Part shown: positions 53,151-62,575 of the stretch, one piece after another
Numbering within the stretch: position 1 is the first letter of the stretch
Layout: the number at the start of each line of letters is the position of its first letter
Assembly: GCA_020692325.1 (NCBI GenBank)
Contig: JAIMKR010000001.1
Span: 52,704 to 116,703 of the forward strand
Direction: 5' to 3'
DNA length: 64,000 bases
Source of the DNA: Desulfocurvus sp.
GTDB lineage: Bacteria > Desulfobacterota > Desulfovibrionia > Desulfovibrionales > Desulfovibrionaceae
Position numbers and translations under genes: made by a program
Notes under the pieces: generated by a model
Database searches by the model: none
What the model saw: only the letters and a program-made list of their open reading frames with translations
Told to the model about the DNA's origin: nothing

Positions 53151-54191
53151 TCAGACCTTGGACATGCCCTGCAGCAGGCCCAGCAGGGCGGCCAGAAGCA
53201 TGAGGATGGGCACCAGCACGGCGAACAGGGATGCCGAGTAGCGGGTACGGTGCGCCTCCTTGAGACCGACGACGGTGAGCCAGATGCTCCACACACCACC
53301 GGCCAGGGAGCCAATGCCGGGAATGACGCCCAGCACGAGCGGCGCGGCGGAATAGCACAGCACGCGGAAGGTGGCCTCCGCGCCGGAGTCGGCGCAGCGG
53401 ACCATGCGCAGCAGCAGATGGATGACGCCCGTCATGACCATGATGCGCACCACGAGCAACAGGGGATAGACGATGAACAGCATGATGGGCGCGGCCTGAG
53501 CCAGCCCGAGCCCCATGTCCATGATCTGCCGGCTGCCGAAATACTCGGCGGTGGCGCCGATGCCGGCCAGCCCCCAGAGATACTGGCACACGACCATGAA
53601 CTCGGCCAACAGCAGATGGAAGGCCAGCGGTTTGCCCATGCCGGCGCGCATCGGCATGGTGCGGAAGAAGACGGCCGGTTTGGTGAGGACGACGCGGATG
53701 GTTTCCCACATGCCGGGGAAGAAGCCGATGCGCCGCAGGTTCTCGAACGGCACTGGCGAAAGGGGCGCCTCGCGCGCCTCCGCGCCGGCGGAATTCCCCA
53801 CTTCGGAGGACGCGGGGGCGTCCAGGGCGGCAGGCGGGGGAACGGGGGCGGAGGTTCCCAATTGGCCGGGCTGGCCGGACGGATCGGCCCCGGCGGACGG
53901 ATCAGCATCGTCGGGCTGGTCGGGCCGGCTCTTGGGCTGTCCCTGCAAACGCCGCCACGCCTGTCCGGCGGCCGCGCGCTGGGCGGCCAGGGGGTCGGAC
54001 GGCGCGACGGAGAGATCCTGCCCGGTGGGGAAGGTCCCCGTCACCGAGGGAGGGGCTGGGGTGAGGTCGTCGACCACGCGAAAACGGAACTTGTGCGAGC
54101 ACTTGGGGCAGGTGGCCATCTGCGCGCGCGGGGGAATTCTGGTCTCGTCGACCTCGCGGACGTAGCCGCACATGGGACAGATAATCCGCAT
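53151..54191 (-). CDS. YIP1-family membrane protein with N-terminal zinc ribbon
   Basis: 346 residues. An MJ0042-like zinc ribbon at the start (C5-x2-C8, C28-x2-C31), then a Pro/Ala-rich linker (about 50-145), then five hydrophobic helices of a YIP1 domain (about 180-346; RTMPMRAGMGKPLAFHLLLAEFMVV, SAAPLVLGVIPGIGSLAGGVWSIWLTVVGLKEAH). AAGGA precedes ATG 54191. The ribbon-linker-membrane plan recurs in the SulP fusion at 23185. Function unknown. Confidence 0.85.
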   Translation of the reverse strand: MRIICPMCGYVREVDETRIPPRAQMATCPKCSHKFRFRVVDDLTPAPPSVTGTFPTGQDLSVAPSDPLAAQRAAAGQAWRRLQGQPKSRPDQPDDADPSAGADPSGQPGQLGTSAPVPPPAALDAPASSEVGNSAGAEAREAPLSPVPFENLRRIGFFPGMWETIRVVLTKPAVFFRTMPMRAGMGKPLAFHLLLAEFMVVCQYLWGLAGIGATAEYFGSRQIMDMGLGLAQAAPIMLFIVYPLLLVVRIMVMTGVIHLLLRMVRCADSGAEATFRVLCYSAAPLVLGVIPGIGSLAGGVWSIWLTVVGLKEAHRTRYSASLFAVLVPILMLLAALLGLLQGMSKV

Positions 54192-54300
54192 TCTGGTCCT
54201 TCCGGCAAGAGGTTGGTCCAATCAAGAAAGTCTAGACGCTTCCGCCCAGGGAATCAAGGGCCGCCGCGCGAATCGGACCGGAAGGCGGACTTTCGCCGTT

Positions 54301-55539
54301 TCAGCCGAGTTCAGGGGGCAACAACAGGCAGCGCTGCGCCGCAGGTTCCTCCTGGCCCCGCCGACGCAGCAGCCCACGCGGCACGCTGGGATACTCCGGG
54401 CTGAGCGCGTGGCGCACGGCCCCGGTGCCCGCCTCGTCGAACCCGCGCAGCTTGCGGCGCAGCTCCGCGTCGCTTTTGCGCAGGCGGCTCATGTGCAGCA
54501 GCTCCATGTCCAAGGCCAGGGCCTGCCGGCCGCACAACCCGGTAAGCCGCTCGTGCACGGCGTTGAAGAAGCGCAGGTCCTCCGTGCGCCGGAACAGCCG
54601 CAGCTGCAAATCCGGCCACAACCCGAACCCGGTGAGCGCGCGGTCGATATTCGGATAGGGCGTGACGCGCGGGAACAGCCAACCGCACACATCCGGCGCG
54701 GCGCACAGCCCCGGCAGCGCGGCCCAGTCCTCCAGGCAGAAGCCCTCGTCGGCGTCCAGATAAAGCACGAAGTCGCCCCGGCAGGCCGCGAGCATCAGAT
54801 TGCGCTGCGCCGCGAAATCCCGCTCCAGCGGCCGCGCCGTCTGCCACACGGGAAAGTGGCGCGGCACCTGGACATCGGGGATGACCTCGGCGTCCCAGAC
54901 GATGGCCAGCTCCAAAAGCCATGGCGGCAGCTGGGCGAGAAACTCCGGCAAGCCCGGCTCGTCGGGCGAGAGGATGGCCGCGGCGGAGATTTTCGGCATG
55001 GGCGAGTCCGGTGCGCCGCCGAGAAGCGGGCCGGGAGGGGCGACGAAGGGTTCGCAGCGCGTGAGCAAAAGTTCGAGCAGACGCATGCGGGCCTTCTCCG
55101 CCGGCGGAAGCTCGGGATTGGGCAGCACCATGACTTCGCCGGGAACGACGCCGCAGCGGTCCAGCAACATGAGCAGCGCCCAGGGCGAGGAGTCCACGGC
55201 AAGCCGCGCGGCGGGAGGTTCGCCCTCCTGCCCGGGCCGGGACCACAGCAACCGGCCGGCTGTGAGCAGGGAGCGCGCCAGCCCAAGGTTCTGCTCACAG
55301 ACGAGCAGCGATCCAACCGGAAGCCGGCCGGCCAGGGTCTCGGCCACCGCACCGGAGCCGAGTCCCAGCAGAACGACCCGTTCCCGGCCCGACCGCGAAA
55401 ACGCCCCGGCGCAGCGCTCGACCATGCGCTGGACCGCCGCGGGGGGCGGCACGGCCGGCGGCTCCACGGGCCGCGCGTCCTTGAAATCGAAACCGAGCAC
55501 CTCCGACACGTATTCGAAAAGCGGATCCGATTCGCTCAT
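54301..55539 (-). CDS. Glycosyltransferase (GT2-type) with N-terminal Rossmann-like domain
   Basis: 412 residues. The N-terminal region has RERVVLLGLGSGAVAETLAGRLPVGSLLVCEQNLGLARSLL (about 50-90), a Rossmann-like Gly-rich turn seen in motility-associated glycosyltransferase-type proteins. The C-terminal part is GT-A: RPLERDFAAQRNLMLAACRGDFVLYLDADEGF with a D-A-D metal motif, and LRLFRRTEDLRFFNAVHERL. Coupled to the GT4 gene by an ATGA overlap at 55536-55539. Likely modifies surface or flagellar components. Confidence 0.8.
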   Translation of the reverse strand: MSESDPLFEYVSEVLGFDFKDARPVEPPAVPPPAAVQRMVERCAGAFSRSGRERVVLLGLGSGAVAETLAGRLPVGSLLVCEQNLGLARSLLTAGRLLWSRPGQEGEPPAARLAVDSSPWALLMLLDRCGVVPGEVMVLPNPELPPAEKARMRLLELLLTRCEPFVAPPGPLLGGAPDSPMPKISAAAILSPDEPGLPEFLAQLPPWLLELAIVWDAEVIPDVQVPRHFPVWQTARPLERDFAAQRNLMLAACRGDFVLYLDADEGFCLEDWAALPGLCAAPDVCGWLFPRVTPYPNIDRALTGFGLWPDLQLRLFRRTEDLRFFNAVHERLTGLCGRQALALDMELLHMSRLRKSDAELRRKLRGFDEAGTGAVRHALSPEYPSVPRGLLRRRGQEEPAAQRCLLLPPELG

Positions 55540-56627
55540 ACGCCATTCCCCCCGAATTTGCGCGCCAGCACATCCAAATACATCGCGCCCAGCCGCGCGG
55601 CGACTTCCTGGGCGCGGAACCATTCGGTGGCCCGTTTTTTGCCAGCCAGCCCCATGCGCCGGGCCTCGTCCGGCCGCTCGAAAAGCCAACGCGCCGCGTC
55701 CGCGTATTCCCGCGCCGTCGTGGCCACGAAGCCCGTCACGCCGTGCTCCACCAGTTCCAGCTGGGCGTTGTCGCGCTCGCCGGCGCTGGGGTGCGTCACC
55801 ACAGGCAGACCGCAGGCCATGGCCTCGGCGATGACCAGCCCGAAGCTCTCGCCGGCGTCGTTGGCGTGGGCCAACGCGAAAAGCCCCCCATAGAACGCGG
55901 CCAGCTCCGCGTCCGTCGCCACCGGCGGCAGAAACTCAACGCTGTTTTCGAGCCCCTGCCCGTGCACGAACGCCTCGGCCTCGGGCACACCGCCGATGAC
56001 GCGATAGCGGAATCCCGGGACCTCCCGCGCGAGGAGGGGCAGAATGTCCAACGCCAGACGCGACCACTTGCCGGGGTCGGCCCGGGACACGCGCCCCAGC
56101 ACCGGCGCGGAGAAGTTCGGTCCGTGCGGCAGGGCGGCGGCGAAAAAATCCGTGTCCACGGGATTGTGCAACACGCCGCAGGCCGGCCACAAGGGCCGGA
56201 CGCCCGTGTGCCGGACGAAGCGCTCGGCGCAGAAGCGGGAGACGAACAGATGCGTGTCGATGACGCGGCCCATGGGCGTGGGATCGTACCGGCCGAAGAC
56301 GTTGGTCTCGAACACGGCCACGGGATTGCGCGCGGCGTAGTCGCGCACGGGCCGGAGGAAATCCGGCTCCGGCCAGCCGGCGCGGTGCAGATGGATGATT
56401 TGCGGCCGGAACGCGGCGAGCGCACGGGCCAGCGGCATGCCGACATACGTGGCGCTGCCCCCGGCGCGAATCTGAGCGGCCCGCGGACCGTCCTCCGGGC
56501 TGTGCGCGGCGGTTTCGAAACGCCCGTGGTCCAGATGCGTCAAAAAAAGCTGGGCCACCTTCTCCGTGCCGCCCAGCCCCAGGGACTTGAGCACATGCAG
56601 CACGCGCAGACGCGGACCGTCGCTCAC
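55536..56627 (-). CDS. Family 4 glycosyltransferase
   Basis: 363 residues. GT-B features: N-terminal LRVLHVLKSLGLGGTEKVAQLFLTHLD acceptor loop, LGRVSRADPGKWSRLALDILPLL, and the C-terminal ANDAGESFGLVIAEAMACGLPVVTH donor-binding signature. Both ends overlap neighbours by ATGA, so it is co-translated with the dikinase-like protein upstream and the GT2 protein downstream. Confidence 0.88.
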   Translation of the reverse strand: MSDGPRLRVLHVLKSLGLGGTEKVAQLFLTHLDHGRFETAAHSPEDGPRAAQIRAGGSATYVGMPLARALAAFRPQIIHLHRAGWPEPDFLRPVRDYAARNPVAVFETNVFGRYDPTPMGRVIDTHLFVSRFCAERFVRHTGVRPLWPACGVLHNPVDTDFFAAALPHGPNFSAPVLGRVSRADPGKWSRLALDILPLLAREVPGFRYRVIGGVPEAEAFVHGQGLENSVEFLPPVATDAELAAFYGGLFALAHANDAGESFGLVIAEAMACGLPVVTHPSAGERDNAQLELVEHGVTGFVATTAREYADAARWLFERPDEARRMGLAGKKRATEWFRAQEVAARLGAMYLDVLARKFGGNGV

Positions 56628-59287
56628 GTCTCACCTCCTCCCGTCGCCAAACCGAAGGGGCGCGCCAGCATGGCCTCGATGTCGTCCAAAATTTTTTCCC
56701 GCAGGGAAGCGGCCCAGGGGCCGCCGTCCATGGCCATGTCCAGCTGGCGCGTGTGCACGAGCAGATAGCCCAGAATGCGCAGGCGCGAAAGGATGAAGTC
56801 GTGGCGGCGGCTCTCGGCCTTGGCGAAAAGATTGTCGCCGCGCAGCTTGGTCTGGAAGCCGTGGCGCTCCAGCACCTCGGCGATGAGGGCGGCGCGCAGG
56901 TTGCGGCGGTGCTCGTCCGCCGCGCCGCCGCTGAACTTGAACCCGGCGTAGCTGTCGAACCCGCCGCCGGTGAGCATGGTCTCGATGGTGGTAAAATGGA
57001 AACCGAAGCGCGAGTTCAGGCAGGCGTAGCGCTTCGAGATCATGAACACGTTGCGCTCGGAGAATCCGTCCGCCACGCCCTCGGCAAGCTCCGGGTTCAT
57101 GGTGGCCTGAAGAAACACGTTCATGAGCCCCGCCCCGCCGGCCGTCGGCGGCCCGGCCCAGGGCACGGCGGTTATGCCGTCCCAAATGGCCAGCATGGGC
57201 TGGCTCGCGATGTCCTCCAGCCGGACGAAACGCTCCGGCACCTCGCGGCTGAAGCCGTCGTCCAGGTTGACCACCCACCACTGCATGGGCACCTTGCACA
57301 CCAGCTGTTTGCTGGCCTGGCTGGACAGCCCGCTTTTCGCGCCGAAGTCGAACATGCAACGCACGCTCATCTCGTGGGCGAAGCGCGTGATGTCGTGATA
57401 CGTGGCGCAGTGCTCGGGCGTGAACTCCAGGGCGTCGGGATCCGTGAGGTTGAGCGGCAGAATGAGCGCGGCAACCTCGCGCAGCGTCTCGAACACAGGA
57501 CTGCCGGCCATGAGCGGCGCACGATGGGGAGCGGCGTCGAGGAGCTCCTCGACGCGCCCGGCGTACACGCGCCGCGCGGAGGCGTCCACCGTGACATTCT
57601 CGCCCTCAGTCAGACGCGCGCATGCACCTTCCGCGTCGAACAGCGCCGGCACGCCGAACTCGCGAGCGACGTTGGCCAGATGTCCGGTGACACCGCCCTG
57701 CTCCGCCACCAGCGCGGCCGCGCGCGGCAAAAGCGCCGCCCAGCGCGGCAGGGCCATGGGAGTGACCAGCACCGCGCCCTCGGGAAAACGCAGGGCGTCG
57801 ATGTCCCGCCGGGCGATGAAGACAGGCCCGGCCCCGGCCCCGGTGGAGGCTGTGGCCCCGCCGGTGAGCAGCTGGCGCGCGCCCTCGACGGTCCTGCCGG
57901 CCGACGAGCCGGCCGACGCCGCCCGCGACAGCGGCCGACATTGCAGCAGCAGCACCCGGCCACGACGGTCCACCACCCATTCGATGTCCTGCGGGCCGCC
58001 ATAGGCGTCCTCCAACAAAACGGCCAGCCGCGCCAGCTCGAAGACCTGGGCGTCCGTCAGCGCCGGGGCGTCCACGAGTTCCGGCTCCACGTCCTCGCGG
58101 CGCAGGCCCTCGCCCTCGTCGGGCACGACGCGGCCGGTCTTGGCGCGGACCGCGCGCTCGCGCAAAACGAACGGGACCGCGCTTCCCGCCGGCGCGCGCG
58201 CCGCCACGTAGAAATCCGTGGGCGTGCTGCCGTCCACCACCGCCGTGGGCAGGCCCCACACGGCGTTGACGCACACGGCGTCGTCGCGGGAATCGAGGGG
58301 ATTGCGCGAGTACATGACCCCGCCGGCGCGGGCGTCGGCAAGGCGCATGCAGCCCACGCACATGGCCACGTCCTCGTCGCGAATGCCCCGGCTGAGCCGG
58401 TAGGCGATGGCGTGGGCCGAATGCTTGCTGGCCACGATTTCCTTGTAGGCGTCGAGCAGACGCGAGGGCGCGACGTTGAGCAGGCTGCGGAACTGCCCGG
58501 CGAAGGTCGAGCCGGCGGCGTCCTCGCCAAGGGCGCTGCTGCGCATGGAGACGCGGAAGGGTCCGCCGTCGGCCCCGGCCGACAAGCGCCCGTAGGCCTC
58601 GCGGATGGCGTGGGCCAGGGCCTCCGGCACGGGCGCGGCCATGATGCGCGCCTGAATGTCCGCGCTGACGCGGAAGCGCTCGGCCGCCGCCTCGGGTCCG
58701 CCGCCGTCCTCGGGCAGGGCCTGCAGCCGGGCGTTGACCTCGGCCTGCAGATCGCCCCCGGCCATGAAGGCCTCGAAGCCCGAGGCCGTGACGACGAAGC
58801 CGTCCGGCACGGGCAGGCCCAGGCGCGTGCGCATGTCGGCCAGGTTGGCCATCTTGCCGCCGGCGAAGTCCGCCGAATGGCGGTCCATCTCATCGAAGCG
58901 CAGAACAAGGGGGCAGTCCCGGCGCGGGGCGCGGCGGGTGAGGATGTCGTCCACCCGGGTCTGGATGTCGGTCAGGCGGGCGTAAAGGGCGTCGAAGCGG
59001 CCGGGCTCCAGCTCCGTGAGGGCGCGCACCAGCTTGAACACGTTCACGCCCACGGCCGTGGCCCCCGCGCGCACGAAGCTCATGCCGAAGATGCCCGGGC
59101 TTTTGAGAGTCTGTTCCAGGTCGCTCATGATTTCGAGCGCCTTGTTGTTGGCCTCCAGCAGCCGGGTGAATGCCTGGGATCGCGCCGCGAACAGCGCCCG
59201 CAGCTCCTCCTGGCTGGGAGGGGCAGTGGCGGGGCCGCCGGAGAGGGCCCGCATGATCCGGCCGAGAAAGCCTGGTCTGTCGCCCAT
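56624..59287 (-). CDS. PEP-synthase/PPDK-like ATP-binding and swivel protein without the PEP barrel
   Basis: 887 residues. Residues 1-115 are a helical extension. About 125-450 form a PPDK/PpsA ATP-grasp domain (GGKMANLADMRTRLGLPVPDGFVVT, RVSMRSSALGEDAAGSTFAGQF, DIEWVVDRRGRVLLLQCRP). About 480-590 form the swivelling phosphohistidine domain with H536 in GGVTGHLANVAREFGVPALFD. The last 300 residues show no PEP/pyruvate TIM-barrel motifs and look unique. First gene of a three-gene operon with two glycosyltransferases; divergent from a histidine kinase. ATP-dependent His phosphorylation is plausible; the acceptor is unknown. Confidence 0.85.
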   Translation of the reverse strand: MGDRPGFLGRIMRALSGGPATAPPSQEELRALFAARSQAFTRLLEANNKALEIMSDLEQTLKSPGIFGMSFVRAGATAVGVNVFKLVRALTELEPGRFDALYARLTDIQTRVDDILTRRAPRRDCPLVLRFDEMDRHSADFAGGKMANLADMRTRLGLPVPDGFVVTASGFEAFMAGGDLQAEVNARLQALPEDGGGPEAAAERFRVSADIQARIMAAPVPEALAHAIREAYGRLSAGADGGPFRVSMRSSALGEDAAGSTFAGQFRSLLNVAPSRLLDAYKEIVASKHSAHAIAYRLSRGIRDEDVAMCVGCMRLADARAGGVMYSRNPLDSRDDAVCVNAVWGLPTAVVDGSTPTDFYVAARAPAGSAVPFVLRERAVRAKTGRVVPDEGEGLRREDVEPELVDAPALTDAQVFELARLAVLLEDAYGGPQDIEWVVDRRGRVLLLQCRPLSRAASAGSSAGRTVEGARQLLTGGATASTGAGAGPVFIARRDIDALRFPEGAVLVTPMALPRWAALLPRAAALVAEQGGVTGHLANVAREFGVPALFDAEGACARLTEGENVTVDASARRVYAGRVEELLDAAPHRAPLMAGSPVFETLREVAALILPLNLTDPDALEFTPEHCATYHDITRFAHEMSVRCMFDFGAKSGLSSQASKQLVCKVPMQWWVVNLDDGFSREVPERFVRLEDIASQPMLAIWDGITAVPWAGPPTAGGAGLMNVFLQATMNPELAEGVADGFSERNVFMISKRYACLNSRFGFHFTTIETMLTGGGFDSYAGFKFSGGAADEHRRNLRAALIAEVLERHGFQTKLRGDNLFAKAESRRHDFILSRLRILGYLLVHTRQLDMAMDGGPWAASLREKILDDIEAMLARPFGLATGGGET

Positions 59288-59526
59288 GTCACATCAATCG
59301 CAGAAATTTTCGCGTAAGACAAGTCACCTCTCGGCCATCGGCCGCGCCAGGTCGGTTCCAGGAGGACAAAAGCGGGATGCGCCGACGGACCGGTTCCCCC
59401 CGGAAAGACCTTGCGCAACGGCCCCGCAGAGGATAACTTCAAAGGCTGGGCGCGGGTTCCGCCGCGCCGGGGTCGGACGTTTTCGTCGCCCACCCCGCCT
59501 CCTTTGACCTCATCAGGGTTCGCGAC

Positions 59527-61185
59527 ATGATCGAAAGCACCGGCTACACCAGGCTGCGCGTCAAGCTGATCCTGACCACCCTCGCCTTCTCGTTCATCCC
59601 GCTGCTCATCCTCGGGCTGGTCATCTCCCGCCAATACGAAAGCGCCCACAAGGCCAAAATCGTCCAGAATCTGAGCCACATCACCGAGAACAAGCGCCGA
59701 ACCATCGACCTGTTCCTCAACGAGCGCCTCTCGCAGCTCATGACCATCGCCTACACGCATCAGATGGACTACTTCCTGCGCGAGGGCACGCTGGAGCGCG
59801 TGTTCACGCTCATGCAAGCGCGCAGCAAATACTACATCGACCTCGGCGTCATCGACGAGGACGGCAACCACGTGGTGTACACCGGCCCGTACAAGACCAT
59901 CCGCAGGGCGAACTACAAGGGCCAGGAGTGGTTCGACCAGGTGCTGGCCAAGGGCGTGTACATCAGCGACGTGTTCCTGGGCCGCCGCAACTACCCGCAC
60001 TTCATCATCGCCGTCTGCCGCCGCGAGGGCGACAAGAACTGGATTCTGCGCGCCACCATCGATTCGGACATCTTCGACTCGCTGGTGCAGAGCGATCAGC
60101 TCGGCGTGGGCGGCGACGCTTTTCTGCTCAACAGCGACGACGTGCTGCAATCCAAACCGCGCTTCGGACCACGCCTGCTGGGCAAGACGAACATCGGCTC
60201 GTATGCGCGCTTTCCCAGCGTCCGCGTGGAGACGATCAACGTGAACGGCAAGCCGTATCTGTTCGGGCTGGCCTGGCTGGAGAACAAGAACTGGCTGCTG
60301 GCCATCCGCGACGATCCGGCCGAGGAGCTGCTGCCGCTGGAGCACACGCAGTTCATGGTCTGGCTGATACTGGCCGGCGGCATGTTGCTCATCGGCGGCG
60401 GAGCCGTGCTCACCAGCAACACCATTCTCTCCCAGCTGGTGGCGGCGGAGCGCGAGAAGGCCTCGCTGAACCTCTCCCTCGCGCAGTCGAACAAGATGGC
60501 CACGCTGGGCAAGATGGCGGCCGGCGTGGCCCACGAGATCAACAATCCGCTGGCCATCATCAAGGAACAGGCCGGCTGGATGCGCGATTTGCTCTCCGAG
60601 GAGGACGTGCGATCCAGCCCGAACTTCAAGGAATTCGAGGACTCGCTGGGCAAGATAGAGTTCCATGTGAACCGCGCGCGCGACGTGACCCAGCGGATGC
60701 TCGGCTTCGCCCGCCGCGTGGACCCCGTGCAGGATGACGTGAACGTGAACGAGGTGGTGCGGCAGACCATCACCTTCCTGCAGAACGAGGCGCGCCACCG
60801 CGGCATCGAGATCACCACCAACCTGCAACCGGACCTGCCGCTCATCGCCAGCGACGCGGGCCAGTTGCAACAGGTGTTTCTGAACATCATCGACAACGCC
60901 ATCGACGCCATCGGCAAGGACGGGAGCATCCACGTGGCCACCATGGCGGTGCACGACCCCGAGGAGGTCATCGTCACCATCAAGGACTCCGGTCCGGGCA
61001 TTCCCAAGGAAAAGCTGGAGAAGATCTTCGACCCGTTTTTCACCACCAAGAAGGTCGGCGAGGGCACGGGCCTCGGGCTGACCATCAGCTTCACCATCAT
61101 TCAGAAGCTCGGCGGGCGCATCAAGGTGGAGAGCGAGGAGGGCCACGGCGCGGCCTTCATCATCAGCCTGCCCATGAAGGACTAG
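59527..61185 (+). CDS. Sensor histidine kinase with periplasmic Cache-type domain
   Basis: 552 residues. TM1 about 12-32, an extracytoplasmic dCache-like region about 35-275 (YYIDLGVIDEDGNHVVYTGPY, FIIAVCRREGDKNWILRATIDSDIF), TM2 about 278-300, and no HAMP. The NtrB-like HisKA carries H336 in GVAHEINNPLAII. The HATPase has DNAIDAIGKDG, DSGPGIP and EGTGLGLTISFTII. AGGG precedes ATG. Senses a small extracellular or periplasmic ligand by family analogy. Followed by a response regulator 12 nt later. Confidence 0.93.
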   Translation: MIESTGYTRLRVKLILTTLAFSFIPLLILGLVISRQYESAHKAKIVQNLSHITENKRRTIDLFLNERLSQLMTIAYTHQMDYFLREGTLERVFTLMQARSKYYIDLGVIDEDGNHVVYTGPYKTIRRANYKGQEWFDQVLAKGVYISDVFLGRRNYPHFIIAVCRREGDKNWILRATIDSDIFDSLVQSDQLGVGGDAFLLNSDDVLQSKPRFGPRLLGKTNIGSYARFPSVRVETINVNGKPYLFGLAWLENKNWLLAIRDDPAEELLPLEHTQFMVWLILAGGMLLIGGGAVLTSNTILSQLVAAEREKASLNLSLAQSNKMATLGKMAAGVAHEINNPLAIIKEQAGWMRDLLSEEDVRSSPNFKEFEDSLGKIEFHVNRARDVTQRMLGFARRVDPVQDDVNVNEVVRQTITFLQNEARHRGIEITTNLQPDLPLIASDAGQLQQVFLNIIDNAIDAIGKDGSIHVATMAVHDPEEVIVTIKDSGPGIPKEKLEKIFDPFFTTKKVGEGTGLGLTISFTIIQKLGGRIKVESEEGHGAAFIISLPMKD

Positions 61186-61197
61186 CGCGGAGGACAG

Positions 61198-61599
61198 ATG
61201 AGCGACATCAGCATTCTGCTCGTGGACGACGAGACCGATTTCGTGGAGACCATGACCAAGCGTTTCCGCATCCGCAAAATCGACGTGGCCTCCGCCTCCA
61301 ACGGCCCGGACGCGCTGAACCTGCTGGAAGGGCGCGAGTTCGACGTGGCCATCCTGGACGTGCGGATGCCCGGCATGGACGGCCTGGAGCTTTTACGGCG
61401 CATCCGCGCCAAACACCCGCTCACGGAGGTCATCATGCTCACCGGGCACGCCTCGCTGGAGACCGGGATGCAGGGCATGAGCCTTGGCGCCTTCGACTAC
61501 GTCCTCAAGCCGGCGGACTTCGACGATCTGCTCGACAAGGTGCGCCGGGCCGCCGAGCGCAGGGCCCTCAATGTCCGCACGCGTCACGCCGGCGGCTGA
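61198..61599 (+). CDS. Single-domain response regulator
   Basis: 133 residues, a CheY-like receiver alone. Acidic pair D10-D11, phosphoacceptor D54 in VAILDVRMPGMDG, T82 in MLTGHAS, K104 in YVLKPADF. There is no DNA-binding or enzymatic output, so it acts by protein interaction or as a phosphate shuttle. GAGG precedes ATG. Its 3' end overlaps the second kinase gene by 29 nt. Confidence 0.93.
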   Translation: MSDISILLVDDETDFVETMTKRFRIRKIDVASASNGPDALNLLEGREFDVAILDVRMPGMDGLELLRRIRAKHPLTEVIMLTGHASLETGMQGMSLGAFDYVLKPADFDDLLDKVRRAAERRALNVRTRHAGG

Positions 61600-62575
61600 T
61601 CCCGGCCGCGCCGCGCGGGAGCTGTTCTCCCGGGCGACCGGCGCGCGCGTGTGGCGCGAGAACCGGCTGGCGCTGTGGCTGCATTTCCTCGCGCCGCCAA
61701 CGCTGGCCGCGCTGGCCGCAGCGGCCGCCTTCGCCAATCCGCCGCTGGCTGCCCTGCTCGCCGTGCTCGTGCTGGCGCTCTCGGCCGCCTCCGCCCGCTG
61801 GCTGATGACGCGCCTCTCCCGGGCGGAGGAGGCCAAGGACTCGCTCACCGACCAGCTCATCCAGTCGCAGAAGATGGCAGCCGTGGGCGAACTCTCCGCC
61901 GGCATCGCCCACGAGATCAACAACCCCATCGCCATCATCGCGCAGGAGGCCGAGTGGGCCGGGCACCTGCTGGCGAAGGCGGAGAAATCCGACACGCCGG
62001 ACTTCACCGAGCTGCGCGATTCCCTGCGGGAAATACGCGCCCAGGTGGACCGCTGCGGGGGCATCACGCACAAGCTGCTCGACTTCGCCCGCCGGCGCGA
62101 ACCCGTGTTGCAGGACGTGGACGTGACCCGGCTCATCGACGACATGGCGCGACTAGTGGACAAGGAGGCTTCCTATAAGGACGTGGCGCTCGTCCGCGAC
62201 CTGCCACAGGACCTGCCTCTTTTGCGCACCGACGCGCCGCTGCTGCGGCAGGTGGTGCTGAACCTCATGACCAACGCCCTCCACGCCGTGGACAAGGGCG
62301 GCCACATCACCGTCACGACCAAGGTCGACGACGCGCACATGGACATCCGCGTGGCCGACGACGGCTGCGGCATTCCCGAGGAAAACATGGCCAAGCTCTT
62401 CACCCCGTTCTTCACCACCAAGGCTCCCGGCCAGGGCACCGGCCTCGGGCTGGCCCTGTGCCACAACCTCGTGCTCGGCATGGGCGGCGTCATTCTCGTG
62501 AGCAGCAGGCCGGGACAGGGCTCCGTCTTCACCGTGCGCCTGCCGCGCGTTCCCGGAACCGGAGCGGTGCGATGA
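61571..62575 (+). CDS. Membrane histidine kinase without sensor domain
   Basis: 334 residues. Two adjacent hydrophobic helices (about 33-75) with almost no loop, then the HisKA domain with H114 in GIAHEINNPIAII and a HATPase (NALHAVDKGGH, DDGCGIPEENMAKLF, GQGTGLGLALCHNLV). The kinase core is close to that of the upstream kinase, suggesting duplication. ATG 61571 lies within the receiver gene and has AGGG upstream. TGA overlaps the next start (ATGA). Confidence 0.9.
   Translation: MSARVTPAADPGRAARELFSRATGARVWRENRLALWLHFLAPPTLAALAAAAAFANPPLAALLAVLVLALSAASARWLMTRLSRAEEAKDSLTDQLIQSQKMAAVGELSAGIAHEINNPIAIIAQEAEWAGHLLAKAEKSDTPDFTELRDSLREIRAQVDRCGGITHKLLDFARRREPVLQDVDVTRLIDDMARLVDKEASYKDVALVRDLPQDLPLLRTDAPLLRQVVLNLMTNALHAVDKGGHITVTTKVDDAHMDIRVADDGCGIPEENMAKLFTPFFTTKAPGQGTGLGLALCHNLVLGMGGVILVSSRPGQGSVFTVRLPRVPGTGAVR

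Noticed and set aside
56753-59317. 854-codon plus-strand frame
   Set aside because: It is the antisense shadow of the dikinase-like gene, whose strand has clear domain motifs.
59125-61146. 673-codon minus-strand frame
   Set aside because: It is antisense to the Cache-domain kinase; no motifs of its own.
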